Shown: piece by piece, positions 22,760-35,048 of the stretch | How the letters are laid out: each line of letters begins with the position of its first letter | Numbering within the stretch: the stretch's first letter is position 1 | Source of the DNA: Congeria kusceri | Taxonomy: Eukaryota; Mollusca; Bivalvia; Myida; Dreissenidae | DNA: 64,000 nucleotides | NCBI GenBank assembly: GCA_027627225.1 | Contig: CM051025.1 | Span: forward strand, 50,032,181-50,096,180 | Direction: 5' to 3' | The notes under the pieces: model-generated | What the model saw: only the letters and a program-made list of their open reading frames with translations | What the model was told of the DNA's origin: nothing | Databases searched by the model: none | Program-made: the position numbers and the translations under genes

Positions 22760-23177
22760 TTACCACTATAAAAACTGAAGTATACAAGTATCAAATACTG
22801 CTTTATAGTTTTCTAAAAAAACTTAATTTTTACCTCATCTATGATAGAATTTTTCAAAATGAATCAGAAACAATAATATGCCGTTCCAAAAACTATGTTG
22901 CCGTTTTCTCTATTTAATAAGTATCCAAAAAGCTACATTGCATATGCTCTTAATGAGAAATTCCAAAAAAACAACAATTTGAAATAATATCAGTTTAGTT
23001 GCTATACACATAATCATATCAGTCATAAAATGGCAAAAATAAAGGGAAAAGGAACAGTTGACAAACGGTGGTCATATAACTCATATAGAAAAAGATAATT
23101 CAATAATTTCACATGAAATTTTCTGCTTTTTTGAAGTACCATTCGGAAAAAAAATCATTTTGTTCCTCTTAAACAGC

Positions 23178-23298
23178 AAAACTAATGTGGTAAAGGCTTA
23201 TATGGTAGGGTAGTGCCAAAACTAATGTGGTAAAGGCTTATATGGTAGGGTAGTGCCAAAACTAATGTGGTAAAGGCTTATATGGTAGGGTAGTGCCA
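23178..23298. repeat. 40 bp tandem repeat, three copies
   Basis: AAAACTAATGTGGTAAAGGC begins at 23178, 23218 and 23258, with essentially identical units (ending GGTAGGGTAGTGCC). A recent tandem expansion in non-coding DNA. Confidence 0.95.
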
Positions 23299-23517
23299 AG
23301 ACCTGCAAATTATTGGAAAATTGTGAAATGTCTGTATAAAACTTTAAAACAATCGAAGTTACGAGAAACAAATATGAAGACAATTTTCTATTTTGTTTTG
23401 TTGTTCTAGGGTCCTTAATTTTGACATTTGATTAAGTTAACATATTGCTAATTTTGTGAAATGGTAGATGATGTTTGGTTAAAATGTAACACAAACAATC
23501 TCACACAGATGCATCAG

Positions 23518-23592
23518 AACATCTACTGGGTAAGTAACCTTTCAACTGAAAGTTCACATCTACTGGGTAAGTAACCTTTCAACTGGAAGTTC
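23518..23592. repeat. 37 bp tandem duplication, two copies
   Basis: CATCTACTGGGTAAGTAACC occurs twice, 37 bp apart, followed each time by TTTCAACTGAAAGTTCA with one substitution. Non-coding. Confidence 0.9.
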
Positions 23593-24722
23593 AGTCACTT
23601 CTATTAATCCATTTATTAATACACTGATTACATTTGTATCTTTTCTAAAGCCTAAAATTCTTTTATTCTAAAGATGACAAAAGCTTTTATCTAGATGAAG
23701 TCAAATACCAATATAACAAGCAAATTTGGTGGTTGAACTGTTGGAGAAAAGGTAGATTCCACACAATAGAAAAGTGTATTGAAGAGGCATAGACAAATGG
23801 ATAGCACACAAAACTGCAAACATGGTGTATAAATATCCACTATTAACCCTTAGACCAAGGACTGTAATGCAAACACACATGATGTTGGTTTTACGCACAT
23901 CGTCTGAAAAATGCACATCCCGCCGTCTTCCATGCTAAAACGATTAAAAAAAAAATCTTTTTTTTTTCAGATATGGATCCATAGTACTTATCTATGTCAG
24001 ACTAGCAAAACCAGTGTTTGTCAACTTTACTGGGATCGTCCTCATAAATATTACTTAGAGAAATCTGTATTGTTAGCACTTATGGTCATATTTCCACAAC
24101 CTACTTTATCCCCATTCAAACACACTGTAAAAAGCATCAGTGTGAAGGTTACACTGTTTGATTCAGGAGTAGCATGATAATGTTAAAGCAACACTGCAGA
24201 TACCCAAATATTTGCATCAAACACATTTTAAATTGGAGCTCAAATAATTAAAGAACAACTTCCACATAAAGATATCCTAATTACTGATGATTCAAAAATG
24301 GCAACTCCTATAAGCTAAAAAAAGTTTAGAAAATATAGCTCCATAATTGTCTGGAAAAATTTACAACATTAAGTACAGATGTAGCTTCATAACTATGCTC
24401 CACCATAAATCTTCATGAACAAATTAACTATAATGGAAAACCTACTGGATTCCATTCATGATCATGAGATAGTTTGTCTTAATTGTGTCTAAATACAGTA
24501 AGTTTATAGCTTCCAAGTTGTCAGGTACTACTAAAAGGCTGCAATGAAATCTAGTTCAAAACTCTGGATGTGCAGTGTTTCCTTGTATAATGACATACTT
24601 TAGAACCATTTTACACCATTTCTGCTAAAAGTGTGCATCCATTATTACAGAATTGAAGGCACCAATAAATTTGGAGCACTTTCTCTCAGAATAATGACAT
24701 GTAATTATGAACTCCCACATAC

Positions 24723-24767
24723 CTGTAGTTGGAAGTGAGAACTTCCACAGATCTCAACTATCCCATT
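24723..24767 (-). CDS. Candidate 45 nt microexon (NGIVEICGSSHFQLQ)
   Basis: The acceptor GGTCATTTAG and the strong donor CTACAG/GTATGT bracket 45 nt that are open only in phase 0, encoding NGIVEICGSSHFQLQ. Its phase 0 exit fits the terminal exon at 20320-20421. The exon feeding it in phase 0 was not found, so its place in the coiled-coil gene is unproven. Confidence 0.4.
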
Positions 24768-26692
24768 CTAAATGACCATATCCATTTGCAAATCATTAAT
24801 CATTAACAGTTCAGAGAATGGCAATTGAGTACATCCCTACCTTATTAAAATCAAAGCTTAGTTAGTAATGCCTGCACAATATGACGATTAATGTAATATC
24901 ACAATACATTGAACATTTTTCAGCATAACTCCCTCAAGCACGATATTATGATTAAACATTTGATAGTATTATTGTTTGTGTTGGATACTTGCAATGAATG
25001 GAGAACAGATGAGTGTTCAGTGTAAATAAACAACATGGAGACTACAACAAAATAAATGAGTAGTGACATTTTACAATGAAATATACCGGTAGCAATGCAA
25101 AATTAAAGCACTGTGTGCCATACACTGGGTGTTAAGGAATAGTTGTCTCGCACATCACATGTACACATTACCTCCTGTGTGTGATGTGCAGTTTATTACA
25201 TTTGTTAGACTAATTAAATTGTATAAAACAAGAACATAACATATATACTATTATATAAACTACTTTTAAAGTGTTGAACTACAGGCAGAATGTTTAAGTT
25301 TGCCAATTTGACATTTGAAATGTATTTCAATTAGTACAAGTAGGAGTTTTATCATATATATTTACTTTATACATTAGCAGGTCACTATTTTTTAGTTAAA
25401 CTTTTTTTTATCAAGGCAATACAAATAAAAATTGATGTATAATATGTCTACAAGAATAAATAATAATAATGGTGATTCTTTGTAGACACTTAAAATTAAT
25501 GGTTGTCAATAATAATAATAATAATAAATATTAACAGGATTATATTTAAAAGAATGACATATTACTATTACTGCTACCTGCATATGACATTGATTTAAAT
25601 TTAGTTTGATTCTTTAGCTTTTATTATACTGTAACATACATGTATATGGAAAATCAAGGGTAATAAATTATATCGCATTAACAAATTACTTTATTTGTAA
25701 CACAAAGTACTCTATTTGACCTCTATTACATATAATAATTTAAATTAAAAAAACAACAACGGCAAAATAACAAAAATAAGGAAAAAAATGAATAAAACTT
25801 AAAGTTTAAAATTATGCACAAAACTAAGCAAACCACGGCAATTGCACCGCAAGGTATGTGTATAGAAGGCAAACTGCATATAGAAGCCAAATAAAAAATA
25901 AAGAAAGAAATGCTAAACAAATAGCCAGTCCGAAAAATGTGTGTGTTCAATGGTGTAATGGCAAGTATTCATTATTTTTTTGCCTTGTTCAAACTTCATA
26001 ACGTTCATAAAATGAAATTCTGCAAAAAATACCCAATATTGGTATAATTTTAATTCTACTTTATATAATTTTGTGTGTGTTGTTGTTTGTTTCTTAAAAA
26101 TGGCAAGTCAACTACGAGTTTGAACAAGTGGGCAAAAATTGTGTGTTATTTGGGAATGATTAAATCAAGCAAAATGGAATAGTTCTAAATGCATATATGA
26201 TACAAAAACAAATACTTGCAAATGTTCATAAAGAACCTGAACAATCCAGAAGAATAAATCAAATAGATAATTAAGTAGTCATGATTTAATTTCGTAATAA
26301 GTACAAACACTATGTATCCCACTGTTACGATAATCCATATTATTAAATAACAACACATTAAATCGTGCAAAAATTAACTTTTACATCATTTACATATTTT
26401 GGTTAGATATTCTAAATGGGTTAAAATTAATGTTATTCGTGGTTAAGTTAATAAGAATTGTTTGTTAAATTTTCTTTTTACAACATACAACATAGATGTA
26501 CATGCCCAGAACCATTCCACTTTTAAGCTATAAAGCATGTTCACCTGGTGCATATATAGGTCAAAGGTGCATAAAGTTCAAAGGTCACAAGTTATCAGGC
26601 AGTGCAGAAGGTGACAGGGGACTCTCTGGAGGGGTAAAGGTCATATGCGTTTCCCTTGACAACGGTGATGTTTTTAACAGGTCAGATATGAC

Positions 26693-26750
26693 CTTGCTAG
26701 TAATTTTTGGAGGGCTAACTGATAATTTCGGTCTTTGGTGCGAGGCAGTT
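26693..26750 (-). CDS. Coiled-coil/SxIP gene, exon (LPRTKDRNYQLALQKLLAR)
   Basis: The acceptor ATTTTCTATTTTCAG is excellent; the donor CAAG/GTCATA is weak. Phase 1 entry joins exon 35011-35048 (giving a Glu or Gly-Glu junction) and exit is phase 2. It encodes LPRTKDRNYQLALQKLLA, a basic amphipathic segment. If the weak donor is not used, the frame stops at 26674. What follows it is uncertain. Confidence 0.6.
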
Positions 26751-26799
26751 CTGAAAATAGAAAATATAAATTAACATTTATTATCACATCTATGATAAT

Positions 26800-28801
26800 T
26801 ATTGGATTATACTTATAATAATTACTAATAACAAGAAAAAAGACAACTAAGTGAAGTGTTGTTGTTTTATAATGATTAAGAACTAAATTCCACTTAACAT
26901 CACAGATTAGTTGAGAATGAAGTAGATTTCTAGGCAAAGACTTTGACATATAACTTTAAAATAAAAACCATATAAATACTACCAAAACATATAATTTCTG
27001 TTCATTTCTGTGAATTGAGACATAAATCTGGTATATGAAGCTTCATTTGAATCTATAGCAATGGTCATCTGTCCTATGTAACTTTCAGCAACCTCAACTA
27101 CTACATAGTGAATGTATATGAATGAACCGAAAAAGATCCAGATGTAGCAAATATTAGAAGACAGATTGTGCAGTTGACATATTAAAACTATGTTTATGGT
27201 CAGTACACTACATTTATGGTCAGTCCACTACATTAGAAAAGGGCTATTGCAGCCAGTACGTGTGTATATATATCTTTGTATATATACCATTAACCAAAAA
27301 AAAAAAAATGAAGTACAAAAGTAACTACCATGCTTTTTGCAACACATTTCAAAACTATAGGTCTGTATTTTGCAGAAAAGTATAAAAATCAATACAATAC
27401 AGACTACAACCATGTGTCACTGTTAAATATTAATAGTATGCAGAGCAATTTTCTTTAATTACTGTTTACAGTTAATAAGGAGATGTATTTATAAGTAAGA
27501 AGCATACACAAGCAAATACAAGAAGGGTAAAGCTTGGAGGTGGACATACACCACCTTAAATGTCTAACCAAACTTGTAACGAACATGCTTTAATAACATG
27601 CATTTATTTGCATGGTGCATATCATTATCTTCGAAAAAGCTTTATACTGATGTCAACATTGTTCTAAGTCTATAATTGTATATGGTGGAAAAGGAAGTTT
27701 TACTTTTTTTTTCATGTTCCAACTGATTTTATAATGATGAACATGACAATTGATAACTCAGATATAATCAGCATGTTTCTACCCCTAAAGTACTGAACTC
27801 ATTAAAAAAAAAAAAATTAATAGGAAAACTGAACATGATGAACATAACATGATCAACCAGTCAACTTTCTGTTATTGTAAACCTGGAACCTCTTCCCAGA
27901 AATATCCAAAATTAAAGTAACAAAGCCTCACATGTTGCCTAACTGAACTTTATGGTGATAATACATGTCGACATTTGGCAACCTGTTAATAAAATCACAC
28001 CCAAAGCAAAACATGTTGTTTAAAGCAAACAAGCATCATACGACCTGGTAACATTTTACCACAGGTCTCCTGTAAGATGAGAACTATGTTGTCAACATGC
28101 ATTCATGTTAATACAAACAAATTACAAATTTATTCCTGTTGGTCCCACATTTTGGCTCTCTGTTTACAACCAAGGGTCAATGGGTTATGATTTCAATATC
28201 ACACAAAAAAGCCATAAAAATACAACTGAAGACTACACCAATCAATTGCAACAAATTATCACCATGAAATAATAATTTCCGAATCAAACCAGTTTAATCT
28301 TATACGTTGAATTTTATTTGAAATGAAATATATTACTGTAAATTCACTTGATAAACAACCTCCCCATCTCAAACAGAATGGTATATAGTCAGAAGAATCA
28401 TTTTATGCTTTATGTTTTGTCTTAATTAATCTACTCTGGATGTAATGAATTAACAAATAACTAATGATCGGTATACAGTATCCTTGAATGTGCAAATGTT
28501 CCTGTGGCGAGGATATTCATTTCACTGCATGATAACCTCAAAAAGTGTTAAAAACTTGAAAATGCAGTTTTATAACTTACAAACATTTTCACACAAATTC
28601 AATGACAACACCACAATCAATACACACAAATACTAACAACAAGTGACAATGGATGTGTTCACAGGACACATGGTAATGATCACAACACTGAACAAACATT
28701 CCATGATTCCTGAAAATACAAGGATTGGCCCAATGTAACACAAACACATTATACTATATAAAGATAAGGGGGGAAAGCATTATGTGCAACTGTTTAAAAA
28801 A
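26800..28801. other. Intron, nothing recognised
   Basis: AT-rich sequence with short A-runs (about 27297-27308, 27803-27816). No coding signal with splice context on either strand. Confidence 0.5.
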
Positions 28802-30210
28802 AACAAGAGGGCCATACGGCCCTTGGTCGCTCACCTGAGGCGCAAAGGAACTACTGTTCTGAGCAAGTTTCATGAAGATTCGGCTAAAAATGTGGCCTCT
28901 AGTGTTCACAAGCTTTTTTTTTTCAATTTAGTCCTTTTGACCTAGTTTTTGACCCCATGTGACCTGGTTTCAAATGTGCCCCAGATATCATGTGGGTAAA
29001 TGTTCTGAGCATGTTTCATGATGATTGGGCTATAAATGTGGCATCTAGAGTATTCACAAGCTTTTTTTTCAATTTGTCCTAGTGACCTAGTTTTTGACCC
29101 AACATGAGCTTGTTTCGAACTCGTCCGAGATATCATTGAAACAAATTTTCTGAGCAAGTTTCAAGAATACTGGGCAAAAAATGTTACATCTAGAGTGTTC
29201 ACAAGCTTTTTCTTCAATTTGCCCTAGTGACCTAGTTTTTGACCCCACATGACCCAGTTTTAAACTCGTCAGAGATATCATTTGGACAAATGTTCTGAGC
29301 AAGATTCTAGATCATTAGGCTATAAATCTGGCCTCTAGAGTGTCACAAGTTTCTTCTTTAATTTGGCCTGGTGACTTAGTTTTCGACCCCATGTGACCCA
29401 GTTTTGATATTATCATCCAAGATATTATTGAACCAAATGTTCTGAGCGAGTCTCAATAAGATTGGGTAAAAAATATGACTTCAAGAGTGTTCACAAGCTT
29501 TTTATTCAATTTGACCTAGTGACCTAGTTTTGACCCCATATGACCCAGTTTCAAACTCGTTCCAAGATATCATTATAACAATTGTTCTGGGCAAGTTTCA
29601 TGAAGAGTGATGAAGCGTGGTAAATAAATGTGGCCTCTTGAGTGTTCACAAGCTTTTTAAAGTTTTCAATATAGCAATTAAAGGAAAACTGCTATGCCCC
29701 CTGGCGGCCATGTTTTTCAATGGAGCGGAACCATTTTCGAACTCAGCTGAGAGATCATACGAACGAATGTTCTGAGCAAGTTTCATGTTGATTGGACAAA
29801 AAATGTTAATTCTATAGTGTTCACAAGCTTTTTCTATAGCCATATAAGGAAAACTGCCCCGCCCCCTGGTGGCCATGTTTTTCAATGGAAAAGAACCATT
29901 TTCAAACTCAGCCGAGATATCATAAGAACACATGCTTTGAGCAAGTTTCATGAAGATTGGGCAAAAACTATGTCTTCTAGAATGTTCACAAGCTTTTCCT
30001 TCAATTTGACCTTGTGACCTAGTTTTTGACCCCACATGACCCAGTTTCAAACTCGTCCGAGATATTATTGGGACAAATGTTCTCAGCAAGTTTCATGAAG
30101 ATTGGGCAACAAATGTAGCCTCTTGAGTGTTCACAAGGTAAATGTTGACGACGAATGATTCACAAGGCAGGATGGACAAAAGGCGATCATAAAAGCTCAG
30201 GTGAACCAAT
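28802..30210. repeat. Long tandem-unit element, about eight 150 bp units
   Basis: The leader AACAAGAGGGCCATACGGCC and CGCTCACCTGAGG opens the element and a complementary AAAAGCTCAGGTGAACC closes it, so the ends are inverted copies. Internal units of about 145-150 bp carry TTCTGAGCAAGTTTCATGA, GTGTTCACAAGCTTTTT, TTTTTGACCCCACATGACC and TCCGAGATATCATT. A variant unit pair (29680-29900) replaces the 'gacc' part with CCCCCTGGCGGCCATGTTTT. The repetitive - strand ORFs at 28942-30089 are shadows of the unit length. It is intronic in the - strand gene. Confidence 0.88.
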
Positions 30211-30348
30211 AATTGCTATATACCAATATACATGTATATGAATAAATAGTTCCAAAACTACTTACATATAACTGTAAGAGATTTTTGTGGAAAGTAATAT
30301 ATATATATACTGACAGTTAGATGTTGTTCAGTAGATCAATGGAAGACA

Positions 30349-32490
30349 ACAAGAGTGCCATTGTCACAAAGATACACCCGTCAAAGAAGCTTTTGTGGGG
30401 TAAAGATTCAATTACTAGAGAAAAAACTGATAAGGTAGAGAGTCATGGTATTTGTGCATCTAATTCATCTCCAAAGCCTCTCTCTAAGTGGTGAGTTGAG
30501 GTATCAAAACTATTCCATATATATTCTTAAATATATAATCAAGATGCCAGAATAAACAAGAAACGTAGAAATTATTCGAAAACCAAATTTTTCGAATCAA
30601 AATGCATTAGTCAGCACTTTTTTTTTTTTAATTGTGACCTTGAACTTGACCCCACCCACCCCATATGCAATCCCAAGTGAGGTCTAGATATAAGGTATCT
30701 ACATATAAAGTTTCATTAAAATATCTCAATGTCTTCTCAAGCTATTGCGAGGAAACTTTTTTGTCTATTTTTAGTTACAGTGACCTTGACCCCATCAACC
30801 CCATATGCAATCCCAAACGAGGTCTAGATAGAAGATATCTATGTATGAAGTTTCATTAAAACATCTCAATGTGTTCTCAAGCTATTGAGCGGAAAACGTT
30901 TTTTTAATTTTAAGTAAAAGTGACCTTGACCCCATCCACCATACATGCAATCCCAAGCGAGGTCTCAATATAAGGTATCTATGTATAAAGTTTCATTAAA
31001 ATATCTACATGTGTTCTCAAGTTATTGAGCAGAAACCGTTTTTCCATTTTAAGTTATGGTGACCTTGACCCCACCCACCCCATACACAATCCCAAGTGAG
31101 CTCTTGATATAAGGTATATAATATAATATATATAATGAAGTTTCATTAAAATATCTCAATTCATTCTCAAGTTATTGAGCGCAAACCGTTTTTCTATTTT
31201 TAGTAACACAGACTTTGACCTTGACCCCACCCACCCCATATGCAATCCCAAGCGAGGTCTCGATATATGGTAGCTATATATTAAGTTTCATTAAAATATA
31301 TCAATGCGTTCTCAAGTTATTGAGGTGAAACCGTTTTTCTTTTTTTAGTAACAGTGACCTTGACACCACCCAACCCATATGTAATCCAAAGCAAGGTCTT
31401 GCAATAAGGTATCTATGTTTGAAGTTTCATTACAATAGCTCAAATCATTCTCGAGTTATAGAGCGGAAACAAAAAGTTGACACTGCCACTATGCCTTTGA
31501 CCTTGAATTATGACCTTGACCTAGGAACCTCGTTCTTGCGCGCGACTCTACATCTCACCATGCTTGTCACTTCTGCCAAGTTATTTGAAAATCAATCCAT
31601 GCTGGACGAATATATGCTCTGAATTAAGTGTTAAGGATTGATTTTAATATCTGACCTTTGACCTTGAATTGTGACTATCACCTTGGACCTAGGGACCTGG
31701 TTCTTGCGTACTACACTCCGCATCACCATGCTTGTCACTTCTGCCAAGTTATTTGAAAATCCAAAAGTGTTTACGATTGATTTCTTAAATTCAACCTTGA
31801 ATTGTGACCTTGACCCTGGACCAGGGGACCTAGTTCTTGCTCGCGACACTCCGTCTCACCAGTCTTGTCACTTCTGCCAGGTAACTTGAAAATCCATCCA
31901 TGCTGGACAAAGATATGATCGGGACAAAGCGTTTAAGACTGATTTCTTAAACTGAACCGTGAATTGTGACTTTGACTCTGGACCAGGAGACCTAGTTCTT
32001 GCTCGTGACACTCTGTCTCACTATTCTCGTCACTTCTGCCAAGTTATTTTAAAATCTATCCATGCTTGACAAAGATATGCTCCGGACAATGTGGTAAGGA
32101 TTGATTTCTTATATTTGACCTTGAATTGTGACCTTGACCTTGGACCTAGGGACCTGGTTCTTGCGTACGACACTCTGTCTTATCATGCTCATCACTTCTG
32201 CCAAATTATTTTAAAATCCATCAAGGCTGGACAAAGTAATGCTCCGGACAAAGTGTTTAGGATTGAATTCCTATATTTGACCTTTGACCTTTAATTGTGA
32301 CCTTGACCTTGGACCTAGGAACCTGGTTGTTGCTCGCAACACTCTGTCTAATCATGCTTATCACTTCTGCCAAGTTATTTGAAAATACATCCAGGCTGGA
32401 CAAAGTTATGCTCCGGACAAAGATCTTCCGCCGCCCGCCCGCCCACTCGGGCGTTCCCAGAATACATCCGTTTTTCACACGGGCGTATAA
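30349..32490. repeat. Composite tandem element: two unit types in a row
   Basis: The leader CAAGAGTGCCATTGTCACAA opens it. Units A (about 30630-31480, near 145 bp) carry GACCTTGACCCCACCCACCC, CATATGCAATCCCAAG, GGTATCTATGTATGAAGTTT and TTCTCAAGTTATTGAGCGGA. Units B (about 31490-32420, near 155 bp) carry CTTGAATTGTGACCTTGAC, GGGACCTGGTTCTTGC, CACTTCTGCCAAGTTATTTG and ATGCTCCGGACAAAG. It ends in CCGCCCGCCCGCCCACTCGG and a short hairpin ACGGGCGT. Unit B restarts where unit A ends, so two elements may be fused. Confidence 0.85.
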
Positions 32491-32809
32491 TGAGTGAAAC
32501 AATGATACAGCTAATTTGATTATGCACCAAAGACTGATGAACACATTGAACTGACTGGCTTATGATCGCATACAGGTCAAAATTCACCTAACACAATCCT
32601 CAAGCATCTACTATTGCAACGAAACTGACGATTAACATGTAGTCCAGTACATTACAACAAAAATTTTAAATCACAGCAGATTTTCTTCCATCAACATCAC
32701 TGCAGACAAGATATAATACTGACAGAAAAAGAAATGCTTATCATACAATGACATTCACAGCAGATGGGCATACTGGAAATCAATTGACACCTGGGACTGG
32801 TCAACTTAC

Positions 32810-32842
32810 TGATCTGCAAAGGTCACTTGAAGCCAGGCACCA
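32810..32842 (-). CDS. Candidate 33 nt cassette exon (GAWLQVTFAD)
   Basis: The acceptor CTTCACCTTTGTAG and a perfect donor GTAAGT bracket 33 nt, phase 2 in and 2 out, encoding GAWLQVTFAD between split codons. Phase lets it follow exon 37786-38392 if 35011-35048 is skipped. It cannot sit between 35011-35048 and 26693-26750 without shifting the frame. The evidence is splice sites and open frame only. Confidence 0.25.
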
Positions 32843-33383
32843 CTACAAAGGTGAAGCAGGATGAGATGAAGACAATGATGGCAAAGGGATTTCAAAATGA
32901 TATGTCTAGACAATAAGCCAAAACAAATAGCCTTTGTTTTAAACATTAAAGGAAAACATAATGATTTATACATTACAGACCAAAGCAATTGCAGTGTAAA
33001 AATAAAGGCAACCATATTTTAATGTTAGCATATTTGTTGTCATTTAAAATGAAACATGTAATTGATTTATGAAAATCGAATGAAAATGGTTTTTGAAATT
33101 ATGTTTGTTATATTAAGGATTTTAAAAAAAAAAGGGATAATTCTTTTCTGTATTTCAGCAAGAGTATGGCAAGCATTATGTGTTAAACAGCAGAGATTAC
33201 TCAAACTCTGCACTAGAAACATATGTTTAACTTAAACAAACTTTTCAAAAGAAAAAATTACCACAAGAGGCATTTTACATGAAGAAAATAGTGTAACTGA
33301 TTTAGGTCAATGGGTAAAAGCTAATGGGTTACTTGTTGTATTAAAAAAATGAAGCCTTGTTATAGCACATGTAAGGAAACAAT

Positions 33384-33648
33384 TGTGGCGCGTTGTGAGA
33401 AAACCGGTCTTAATGCATGTGCGTAAAGTGTTGTCCCGGATTAGCCTGTGCAGTCCGCACAGGCTAATCCAGGATGGCACTTTCCACCTAGAGTGGATTT
33501 ATGTTTAGAAGAGACTTCCTTGAAACAGAAAATACCATAAAAGCGGAAAGTGCCGTCCTGGATTAGCCTGTGTGGACTGCACAGGCTAATCCAGGACAAC
33601 ACTTTACGCACATGCATTAAGACCCGTTTTCTCACGACACGCCACAAT
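33384..33648. mobile_element. Palindromic MITE-like element, copy 8
   Basis: One of the best-preserved copies. Ends TGTGGCGCGTTGTGAG and CTCACGACACGCCACA; both inner hairpins complete. Intronic. Confidence 0.9.
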
Positions 33649-35010
33649 TATTTTTTAATTAAGATATTTGCTTAATGTTTACATTTTGAAACCTGCATTA
33701 CCATTACAAACAAAATACGCACGACTAGTGAGTACATACTTTCTGTCTGCTAAATAAAAACTACCAATTTGTAATTAATTTGAAAAATTCATAGGCCATT
33801 CATTATTTCCACAACATTTTGTTTGACCATGTATTTGCTTTTTCCACATATTTACCAATTTAACAGGGCAATTTTCAATAAAATATATGTGTATATTTAA
33901 AGGTATAAGACATCTTTAAAGATAAAATTTAAAATATACAAGAATGCTGAAACAAAACCAGATTGCATCATTCCATTAATGCCCCAATGCCATCCCAGTT
34001 TAAAATGGCTACCAAATGTGATGCACACAAGGACCGACACCCCACCCACCCAGGAATGTTCTGTCTGTCACATCAATTTCAACAACCAGTTAGGATTCCC
34101 ACTCTAACAACATGCAACTTCTGTAATGACCAGGTGTTGATGGTTATTGTCTCGTGTCCTTTCCCCAACCTCCACACCTCACAAGTCATGCAAATTCATT
34201 ATTTTTTGCCAAGTTATTGTAGAGACCCTATTGTGGTGGAAGAAGTAATGACCTTACACAAATTTGTGAGGGATGATTGAATGCTGCCTAGGATGTGGAA
34301 GGATCCGAAGCCTTGAATCAATCAACAACAGATAGACCGACATCGATAACCACACTTAATTTAGATGTATGAAGACATGTTCAAACAACAGTATTGTTTA
34401 TAATGCTATAAGAAGACTCCATTAAACTATTTTCTCAGCTAAAATGTAAGGTTTTATTATCTTGTTAAACATGTTATACATCTTGTAAAACATCCATTTC
34501 TAAAGAACCTAGTAATTGTGAGATTGATTCAGAAACAACTTTAAAGCATAAATCAGTGCATAGAAGATCTATCTCAATAGGTATTTGCGAGGCAGAGTTT
34601 GTGTCCTCATACAATATTAGAAGCATCTACAAATACATAATGTAGACCCAAAAATAAACTAGATAAAAATACAAAAAAACTACAGTCTATTTTGAAAACT
34701 TAAGAAGATGGGACATATAAATGAATACTGAACGTGCTTTATTAGTAAATTTAGTACATTTATACCAGCAAAAAACACGAGCAAAACTTTCCAATAATTT
34801 GGCGCAAAAATACACATTAAAAAGCATACTGCAAAATGGCTGCATGCACATGATCAAGCCTCACAGAAAGTTTTTTAAATGGTCTGTCTAGTGAAAAAAG
34901 AAAAAAAATATGGATGGCAAGCTTTTGGGTCTATATTTGTCTATGTGCCATAATTGTTGGGGATGTAGATACAAAAAGGGAGATAATTTGAAATGATACC
35001 TACTTCTTAC
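33649..35010. other. Intron, no gene recognised
   Basis: A 105-codon + strand frame (33963-34280) is open but has no splice context and no recognisable motif, and contains a CNFCND run of no clear meaning. It is treated as chance. Otherwise AT-rich and featureless. Confidence 0.45.
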
Positions 35011-35048
35011 CTCCCTTCGGACCCTTGTAGCCACGCTTCTTGAGTTTT
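35011..35048 (-). CDS. Coiled-coil/SxIP gene, 38 nt microexon (KLKKRGYKGPKG)
   Basis: The acceptor TTAGCCTTTCTAAG and donor GGGAG/GTAAGAAG bracket 38 nt. Phase 2 entry completes an Arg codon from exon 37786-38392 and exit is phase 1, feeding 26693-26750. It encodes KLKKRGYKGPKG, a strongly basic linker right after an acidic region, with GC content well above the surroundings. Confidence 0.6.

Noticed and set aside
22630..22917. 95-codon + strand frame
   Set aside because: Antisense to the more protein-like - strand relic and very AT-rich.
24838..24870. - strand interval between a GCAG acceptor and a GTAGGG donor
   Set aside because: All three frames contain stops.
25084..25130. Possible - strand exon ending at a GTATAT donor
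   Set aside because: The phase needed to follow 26693-26750 contains a stop; the other phases need an unseen partner.
26560..26622. - strand segment reading SPLSPSALPDNL or ESPVTFCTA after a CCCCTCCAG acceptor
   Set aside because: Would need a 70 bp intron after exon 26693-26750 and gives an immediate stop in the required phase; evidence too thin.
28942..30089. Repetitive - strand proteins of up to 147 residues
   Set aside because: They are read-through of the roughly 145-150 bp tandem units; no splice context and the frames break whenever unit length changes.
33963..34280. 105-codon + strand frame
   Set aside because: No recognisable motif, no splice partners, and it lies inside an intron of the - strand gene.
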